NCBI GenBank assembly: GCA_041395625.1
Contig: JAWLAE010000002.1
Coordinates: 1,116,001 to 1,180,000 of the forward strand
Source: CADEED01 sp041395625
Lineage (GTDB): Bacteria > Pseudomonadota > Gammaproteobacteria > Steroidobacterales > Steroidobacteraceae
Direction of reading: 5' to 3'
DNA: 64,000 nt
Under the pieces are notes generated by a model. That model saw only the letters and a list, made by a program, of their open reading frames with translations, had not been told where the DNA came from and did not search any database. This document shows positions 58,536 to 64,000 of the stretch, one piece after another. Made by a program: the position numbers and the translations under genes. The first letter of the stretch is position 1, and every line of letters starts with the position of its first letter.

Positions 58536-59579
58536 TCACGCCGCAGCAAGCGCCGCACAGAGTGCATCGACATCCTCCTCGCTAGTGTCCCATGAGACGA
58601 CGAAACGCGCCTCACCTGCCTCCAACGGACCCCAGGGATAGAATGCGAAACCTGCCTTCAGCAGCGCTGCAATGCGCTCGACGCCCAGCTTGACGAACAC
58701 CTGATTGGTTTCCACCGGAGCCGTCAACCGTGGTCCGGCCGCCACGCCGATACGCTGCGCCAGACGATTGGCGTGCGCCGCATTGGTGCGCCAGACGCCG
58801 CTTTCGAGGTACGCAAGTATCTGCGCCGCCATGTAGCGGCCTTTGCAGACCAGATGTCCGCCCCGCTTGCGACGAAACTCGAACTCAGAGACCTCCGCGG
58901 TTGCAAACATCGGTGCGGCCGCGCCCGCGCTGAAAAACACGACCGCCTCGGCATTCATGCCACCATTCTTGATCACGCCCAGCGACAATACATCGACTCC
59001 CGCTCGCCAAGTGACGTCCCCAGGATGACAACCAAGCGCGACGATGGCGTTGGCAAGACGAGCGCCATCCACGTGCACCGCCAGTCCCCGTCGATGCGCG
59101 ACATCCGCGAGCGCCCCGATCTCCTCCGGCGAGTAGATCGCGCCGCGCTCGGTCGCCTGCGTTATCGACAGGGCTTTGGGCTGCACGCCGTGCACGTGAC
59201 TGTCGAACCAACCGAGGCGTTCGATCAAGGCCGACTCACTGATCTTGGCCCGCCCCCCTTCGATCAGAGACAGTTTGGCACCGCCAGTGTAGAACTCAGG
59301 CGCGCCGCATTCGTCCCGCTCGATGTGAGCCTCACGATGCGTGAGCACCGTACCCCAGGGTGGGCACAGGGTGGCGAGCGCCAAGGCATTGGCCGCCGTG
59401 CCGGAGATGACGGTAAAGACGCGCACCGGCGCACCAAAGAACTCACCGGCAACCGCATCGAGACGTTGTGACCACTCGTCCGCGCCGTACGCCAGCGCTG
59501 CGCCTTGATTCGCTGCTGTCAACGCAGCCAGAATCGGCGCACAGACCGCAGCCGTGTTGTCAGACTTGAAATAGCGCAC
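58536..59579 (-). CDS. ltaE: low-specificity L-threonine aldolase
   Basis: The 347-residue PLP enzyme cleaves threonine to glycine and acetaldehyde. It shows FKSDNTAAVCAPILAAL, YGADEWSQRL, VISGTAANALALA, HVDGARL (169-175) and Lys204 in LGVIKNGGMNAEAVVF. The start is GTG. Length matches the beta-eliminating-lyase group of aldolases. It lies 30 bases upstream of the exported Rossmann protein gene on the same strand. Confidence 0.9.
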   Translation of the reverse strand: MRYFKSDNTAAVCAPILAALTAANQGAALAYGADEWSQRLDAVAGEFFGAPVRVFTVISGTAANALALATLCPPWGTVLTHREAHIERDECGAPEFYTGGAKLSLIEGGRAKISESALIERLGWFDSHVHGVQPKALSITQATERGAIYSPEEIGALADVAHRRGLAVHVDGARLANAIVALGCHPGDVTWRAGVDVLSLGVIKNGGMNAEAVVFFSAGAAAPMFATAEVSEFEFRRKRGGHLVCKGRYMAAQILAYLESGVWRTNAAHANRLAQRIGVAAGPRLTAPVETNQVFVKLGVERIAALLKAGFAFYPWGPLEAGEARFVVSWDTSEEDVDALCAALAAA

Positions 59580-59622
59580 GAAGTCTTGACTCCACCTGGC
59601 GTAATCGTTGGGAATAGCAGTG

Positions 59623-59955
59623 ATGAATCAGAAACGTGAACACTTTCGCCTGCGTTACCCGCTGCTCGCACGCCCGCGCCTGCGCATGGCGGAGCTGACC
59701 GGCTCGATCACCGAGCTGTCCGAGCGGGGAATGCGCCTCAGTCTGGCGAAACTGACAGCTTTGACCGCCGACACGCCGGTCGTCGGCTCGTTGCAGATGG
59801 CGTGCGGCAACCGGTGCGATATCCGCGGCACGGTCATCCGGGTGGACGGCGACGAGATCATCGTCAGCCTGTCCGAGGGGCCAAGCTACAAGGACATGAT
59901 CACGGAGCAACGGCATATCGCCCAACGATTCCCTAACTGGCGCCATCCACTCTGA
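59623..59955 (+). CDS. PilZ-domain protein
   Basis: The 110-residue single-domain protein has RxxxR as REHFR (5-9) and the second motif as ELSERG (31-36), where the usual first Asp/Asn is Glu. The rest (LRMAELTGSITELSERG, CDIRGTVIRVDGDEIIVSL) fits the PilZ beta-barrel, which binds cyclic di-GMP. GGGAA about eight bases upstream supports the start. A diguanylate cyclase gene lies 1.8 kb downstream. The Glu substitution may weaken ligand binding. Confidence 0.85.
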   Translation: MNQKREHFRLRYPLLARPRLRMAELTGSITELSERGMRLSLAKLTALTADTPVVGSLQMACGNRCDIRGTVIRVDGDEIIVSLSEGPSYKDMITEQRHIAQRFPNWRHPL

Positions 59956-59959
59956 CGAC

Positions 59960-61573
59960 TCATTGGGACTTGCGCGGCGAATGCACTGCAAACCCCAGGG
60001 CTCCCGGATTCATACGTCCGATGGGATCCACCACAGCCTTCAAAGACTCGAGCAGTGCGCGAGTCGTCGGCAAGAGCGACGTCGCGTACGGATAGGTCTT
60101 GCCAATTTGATTCGATGCAGCGCCAATCTCGGCAAAGTAATTGACCAGACGCACACGCAAGCGCTGCACCAGTTCCGCAGCCGCCGGATTCGCCGCCGGC
60201 TCGGTGAGCTTGGCGAGATGCTGCGGCTCTGGCGTGCGCCGATGGACTGGCAGCCAGCGATCATGCCAGTGGAAGACTGGCTCATAGCTGAACGCATGGT
60301 TCGAAATAGCGATCAGCAGCCTTGTCAGCGTGACGCCTTTGGCGGCCATTTCCTCGCGATATTCGTCGAGGATCCGGTCGGCACCGCGTATCACAGCGTG
60401 CGCGTCGGAATGCGCTACTTTGGCATTCAATGCGGCCCAGCGATCACCTTCTGGTCCCAACACGGCATTCATGACCGGAAAAGGCATCGCACGCACAGCT
60501 TTCGGAATGGAGTTGACGATCTCCTTGCCAGCGAACTTGACGGCAATGGCGCGACACGCGGCGACGTCACTCGCCACAGCCGCCGCGTTGCGCCCGGCGC
60601 ACACGACGTGCAACGAAAAAACATCGCCCTCGATGAAGTTGCGGCCCGCCGCGACCAGCTTGGCACCTTCCTTCAAGCCTTTCAGCAAACTCGACTGACC
60701 TTTGACCACGCCTGCCAGCGTCTTCAAATCCTGCGCCAGGTCACCACCGGCGAGATTCTTGCGAGTGGATTCAGGATCGAACACGTAAGCCTCTTCGGCC
60801 ACGTCCGCGCGCGCCACCTCTGACAGTGCGCTCGCCGCGGTCTCGATGTCGGCAAATACGAATGAGGCGTAGTCCAACTCCGCCGGCCGCCGGATGAGTC
60901 GCAGCGTCGCCTGCAACTTGACGCCCATCGCACCCGTATCGTGGACGAACAAGCCGGTCAGGTCCGGCCCGTAGGTACGGTAGAACGGCTTGGATACATT
61001 AGCGAAACCTGCTTGGCCCGTGCGTAAGATCGTGCCATCTGCCAGCGCCACTTCCAGGCCCAATACCATCTCCGCGGCGGTGCCATAGCGCGCAGTGGCC
61101 ATGAACAGCGCGCCGTTCGACAGTCCACCACCGACCGTCGCACGCTGACCCGAGAACGTACCGAAACAGGGCAACCGCAATCCGCGTGGCTTGAGCGCCT
61201 CATATATCTGTTGCCAGGTAACACCGGCCTCGACTGTGACGTACATGTCGTCGGCATTGATCTCGACTATGCGATTCAAGGCACTCGTGTCGACGATCAC
61301 CGACTCAGGGCGCAGCGGAATATAGCCGCCGGTGTATGACATGCCACCGCCCCGCCCGATTACATCGTGGCCGGCACTCGTAATGATGCCCACCGCGCGC
61401 GCTGCAAGCTGTTTGTCGCGCGGCCGAATGACGAGCGCACAGGTCGCGCCAGCGCTGTAGACGTCGGCTGAATACGCCTCTCGCTCTGCGGGATCCGCGA
61501 AGACTGCATCTGATCCTAACAGGTCGACCAGTTGAGACTGCAGCGAATCAGCAAGCGGCGTAACAGTACTCAC
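59960..61573 (-). CDS. FAD-binding oxidase/dehydrogenase (VAO family)
   Basis: The 537-residue flavoprotein has CALVIRPRDKQLAARAVGIITSAGHDVIGRGGGMSYTGGYIP, VTVEAGVTWQQIYEALKPRGLRLPCFGTFSGQRATVGGGLSNGA, and a C-terminal IGRMNPGALGF segment. These are the FAD-binding and substrate domains of the GlcD/alkyl-DHAP-synthase/vanillyl-type group. A GTG start follows AAGGAG eight bases upstream. The substrate is not identifiable. It is divergent from the diguanylate cyclase gene. Confidence 0.87.
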   Translation of the reverse strand: MSTVTPLADSLQSQLVDLLGSDAVFADPAEREAYSADVYSAGATCALVIRPRDKQLAARAVGIITSAGHDVIGRGGGMSYTGGYIPLRPESVIVDTSALNRIVEINADDMYVTVEAGVTWQQIYEALKPRGLRLPCFGTFSGQRATVGGGLSNGALFMATARYGTAAEMVLGLEVALADGTILRTGQAGFANVSKPFYRTYGPDLTGLFVHDTGAMGVKLQATLRLIRRPAELDYASFVFADIETAASALSEVARADVAEEAYVFDPESTRKNLAGGDLAQDLKTLAGVVKGQSSLLKGLKEGAKLVAAGRNFIEGDVFSLHVVCAGRNAAAVASDVAACRAIAVKFAGKEIVNSIPKAVRAMPFPVMNAVLGPEGDRWAALNAKVAHSDAHAVIRGADRILDEYREEMAAKGVTLTRLLIAISNHAFSYEPVFHWHDRWLPVHRRTPEPQHLAKLTEPAANPAAAELVQRLRVRLVNYFAEIGAASNQIGKTYPYATSLLPTTRALLESLKAVVDPIGRMNPGALGFAVHSPRKSQ

Positions 61574-61745
61574 GATATCGACTCCTTAATAAAACCTTGG
61601 CGCAAGTGGTTGAAATCGTTCGACACCCCTCACGGCACAAGCGCGAGCAGACCGAGCTGCAGCAGCGCTGTCACCACAATAGGTCTCACGGCGACACACG
61701 GGCGCCTGCATCGGTCTATCATGACGGCATCAGGGGCCCAAGAGA

Positions 61746-63479
61746 ATGGCTTCCGGACCAATGTCTCGTCAACTCGTGCAGCGTTTTCCCGGCGATTTGG
61801 TGCCGCAGCTGCTGCTGTGGGCCGGCGCCGTGCTGGCCCCTGCCGGCAGCGCGCTGGCGAGTGAGCCCATCGCCGTTGAGTCGCGGATGCTCACGGGCGA
61901 CGTGGCCGATCTGGCCATCGTCGATGCGGTCGCGCAGACCGAAAGGCTTGAATTGCCGCGCTTCGAGCTACGCGCGGCACGCACCAGCGGTCCAGTCTTC
62001 TGGCTGCAATTGATGCCACCTGTGGCCGCCAGCGCGCTCACCGACCCGGCGCTGGTGATCGAAAAAGGCCGCCATCTTGCAATCGACCTGTATCGGCTGC
62101 AGGGCGATACGCTGCAAAGAATCCCGGCTGCCACGACGCTGCCGCGCTACTTCGGCATGCACACGGCCGTGTTCCCGCTCACCCAGCAAATGACTACTAA
62201 CGATCGACTCTACGCCAGGGTCGCCGCGACCGGGCGCGGTGCCGAACAACTCGATCTGACCGTAGCGGGTCTGGCGGCAACGCTGACGACGAGCGCCGCG
62301 CATGCGCGCGCCATTACCTTGGCGTTCGGCGCCCTCGGCGCCATGGCGCTCGGGGCGCTGGTCATCTGGTTCGTACTCAAGGACCGGCTTTTCATCCTGT
62401 ATGCGGCGCTGTTTGCGCTGCAGGCGCTGTACATACTGTTCTTGTCGGGGCAAGGGTTCGACTGGCCATTGCTTGCCTGGACCGTGCCACTCGGCGCACA
62501 CGCATGGAATGTACCGGCGGCACTCAGCGGCGCTGCCGCCTGCTGGTTCGTCCGCGAGATCGCTGATCTGCGGCGCTATTCGCCGCGCATCTATGCAGTA
62601 TTCGGCTGGTTGGCCTGGCTCTTCATCGTCTTGGCGGCAGCCAATCTCGCGCAACTGCTAGGACTGGGCAGAGCAGTAGCAGTGGTCGGCAATGTCGTGT
62701 TCCTGGGCACGGCAGTCTTCACGCTGGTCGTTGTATTTCTCGCCTGGCGCCGCGGCAATCGCGCTGCGGGCTGGTTTCTACTCGCCTGGTCATTGCTGGA
62801 AGCCGCCACCATCGCGTCAGCCTTGGTGCTGTTGGTAGCCGACGGCTCGCGCTCGGAGCTGCTGTTCTATTACGGCCTGCCTGTGTCGATGGTGGCGGCG
62901 GCCATTCTCGTGGCGCTCGGCGTTGCGGACCGGCTGCGCGAACAACGGCTCGCGCTGACGGATGCCGAGCGTCGCGCGCAGACCGACCCACTCACCGGCG
63001 TGCTCAATCGGGCGTCGATGCTCGAGCGCCTGGATGCTGCGTGCGCGCGGGCCCGCAATCGCCAGCTGCCCTTGGCCGTCCTCTTCATCGACCTCGATCA
63101 TTTCAAGGAAATCAATGATACCTACGGTCATCGTGCGGGCGACGCGTGCTTGCAGGCCATCATCGCGCCGATCCAGGCGGAGCTGCGGCAATCGGATGTC
63201 ATCGGCCGATACGGCGGCGAGGAGTTCGTCGTCCTGCTCAGCAGTGCGACGGCCGGGGCCGCCTACCCGATCGCGGAGCGCATACGCGAGCGGGTGGCGA
63301 GCACGCTGATCACCGGCTTTGGCAAGCCCATACAGGTCACCTGCAGCATCGGTGTCGCGGCCAGCGATACGCTCGGACTGATGGGCGAGGAATTGATTGC
63401 CCGCGCCGATGCCGCCGTCTACGCTGCCAAATGGTCGGGCCGCAACTGCGTGCAGGTAGCCATGCCGCTGGCGGCGTGA
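61746..63479 (+). CDS. diguanylate cyclase with a 7TMR-DISM sensor
   Basis: The 577-residue protein has an N-terminal signal region, a periplasmic 7TMR-DISMED2-like domain (about 40-180), seven helices (about 190-390), a short coiled coil (RLREQRLALTDAERRA) and a GGDEF domain (about 412-570). The active site is GGEEF (490-494), and the inhibitory site RQSD (481-484) lies exactly five residues before it, so product inhibition by cyclic di-GMP is expected. The PilZ protein nearby could be one receptor. Confidence 0.93.
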   Translation: MASGPMSRQLVQRFPGDLVPQLLLWAGAVLAPAGSALASEPIAVESRMLTGDVADLAIVDAVAQTERLELPRFELRAARTSGPVFWLQLMPPVAASALTDPALVIEKGRHLAIDLYRLQGDTLQRIPAATTLPRYFGMHTAVFPLTQQMTTNDRLYARVAATGRGAEQLDLTVAGLAATLTTSAAHARAITLAFGALGAMALGALVIWFVLKDRLFILYAALFALQALYILFLSGQGFDWPLLAWTVPLGAHAWNVPAALSGAAACWFVREIADLRRYSPRIYAVFGWLAWLFIVLAAANLAQLLGLGRAVAVVGNVVFLGTAVFTLVVVFLAWRRGNRAAGWFLLAWSLLEAATIASALVLLVADGSRSELLFYYGLPVSMVAAAILVALGVADRLREQRLALTDAERRAQTDPLTGVLNRASMLERLDAACARARNRQLPLAVLFIDLDHFKEINDTYGHRAGDACLQAIIAPIQAELRQSDVIGRYGGEEFVVLLSSATAGAAYPIAERIRERVASTLITGFGKPIQVTCSIGVAASDTLGLMGEELIARADAAVYAAKWSGRNCVQVAMPLAA

Positions 63480-63526
63480 TTAGACTGACGGCCCATCTCG
63501 ATCGCCTTCACCGTGTTGGAGATTTC

Positions 63527-64000
63527 ATGTCAGTTGCAATTCTGATTCATGCGGGACGCGCTGCTGCCTGGCTGCTGATGGCCGTTTCAGTGTCGTTCGC
63601 TGTTGGCGCGGCCGAACCCAACAGGCTCGAATCGCGCGATATCTTCGCGCTCGAAACTGCCAATGACACGCAGATCTCGCCAGACGGCAAGCAGATCGTC
63701 TACGTGCGCGGCAGCTACGATGTGATGACCGACCGGCCGCGGGCCAACTTGTGGATAGTCAATACCGACGGCTCGCAACACCGCCCGCTTCGTTCCGATG
63801 CTAACAACCACCGCTCGCCACGGTGGTCACCAGATGGCACGCGCATCGCTTATATTTCGGACGCAGAGGGCAAAGCGCAGTTGTTCGTGCGCTGGATGGA
63901 CACTGGTCAGACGGCGCTGCTGACCAATCTGACTGAATCGCCCGGCGATCTCACCTGGTCGCCGGATGGTCGTCTGCTCGCCTTTACCCAGCTCGTAGCG
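63527..64000 (+). CDS. S9-family peptidase (dipeptidyl/acylaminoacyl peptidase type), 5' end
   Basis: The first 158 codons are present, and the gene runs off the right edge. GGAG lies six bases before the ATG at 63527. A signal peptide (AAAWLLMAVSVSFAVGAAEP) is followed by beta-propeller blades with ISPDGKQIVYVRG, LWIVNTDGSQHRPL, RSPRWSPDGTRIAYISD and LTWSPDGRLLAFTQ. These WSPDG repeats are typical of TolB-like propellers of S9 peptidases. The catalytic domain is outside the window. Confidence 0.85.
   Translation, partial: MSVAILIHAGRAAAWLLMAVSVSFAVGAAEPNRLESRDIFALETANDTQISPDGKQIVYVRGSYDVMTDRPRANLWIVNTDGSQHRPLRSDANNHRSPRWSPDGTRIAYISDAEGKAQLFVRWMDTGQTALLTNLTESPGDLTWSPDGRLLAFTQLVA

Overview
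The window reads as chromosomal DNA of a free-living, aerobic, GC-rich (low-to-mid 60s % by eye) gammaproteobacterium. The cbb3 oxidase operon, the small acidic DUF6763-type protein, the YceH (DUF480) protein, several TonB/PepSY/copper proteins and many GTG starts overlapping upstream stops all fit a Steroidobacterales/Nevskiales/Xanthomonadales-like lineage. No rRNA gene was seen, so this placement is an inference. No tRNA, rRNA, CRISPR array, IS element or prophage was found. Coding density is very high, and the only gene-free stretch longer than 300 bases is 57334-57770.

Layout, 1-17 kb: the 5' end of an exported-protein gene and a Cys/His-rich small protein; a DeaD-type RNA helicase; an exported short-chain dehydrogenase; a minus-strand metal-handling operon running 10890 to 3450 (YcnI-like, CopC-CopD fusion, PepSY membrane protein, CpcT-like protein, cytochrome c, TonB-dependent receptor); a three-gene ABC-2 exporter; and proBA. 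From 17 to 25 kb lies a complete cbb3 oxidase set, ccoNOQP followed by a two-helix protein and ccoGHIS. From 25 to 36 kb: the acidic DUF6763-type protein, a VIT-family metal transporter, mobB, htpX with a strong terminator, a lipid-modification cluster (desaturase, FAD oxidoreductase, DUF1365, cyclopropane fatty acid synthase), a GlcD-like flavoprotein, GloA, a VOC lipoprotein and an MFS carrier.

From 36 to 46 kb: a small lipoprotein coupled to a subtilase with a GlyGly-CTERM-like tail, then a catabolic-looking divergent cluster (acyl-CoA ligase, amidohydrolase, glycosyltransferase-like protein and FAH-family protein on the minus strand; a double-VOC protein, a hydrolase lipoprotein and DUF4112 on the plus strand). 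From 46 to 57 kb: a second CpcT-like/cytochrome c pair, TesB, a thioredoxin-reductase-like ferredoxin reductase, an IorAB-type molybdenum hydroxylase with GabT, a nitrilase-fold protein lacking its catalytic cysteine, a VanZ-like protein and YceH. The last 6 kb hold an exported Rossmann protein, threonine aldolase, PilZ, an FAD oxidase, a diguanylate cyclase and the start of an S9 peptidase.

The most unusual signal is non-coding. The convergent intergenic region after yceH carries two long hairpin elements in inverted orientation. Their stems differ in sequence but stay perfectly paired, while their internal and apical loops are conserved, which is what a structured RNA or a folded-DNA element would look like. 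Other points of interest are the duplicated CpcT-like/cytochrome c module, a ribosome-binding site buried in a stem with the upstream gene's 3' end, pseudoenzymes (nitrilase, amidohydrolase), two exported NAD(P)-fold proteins, and a marked excess of the pentamer GTTAG/CTAAC.
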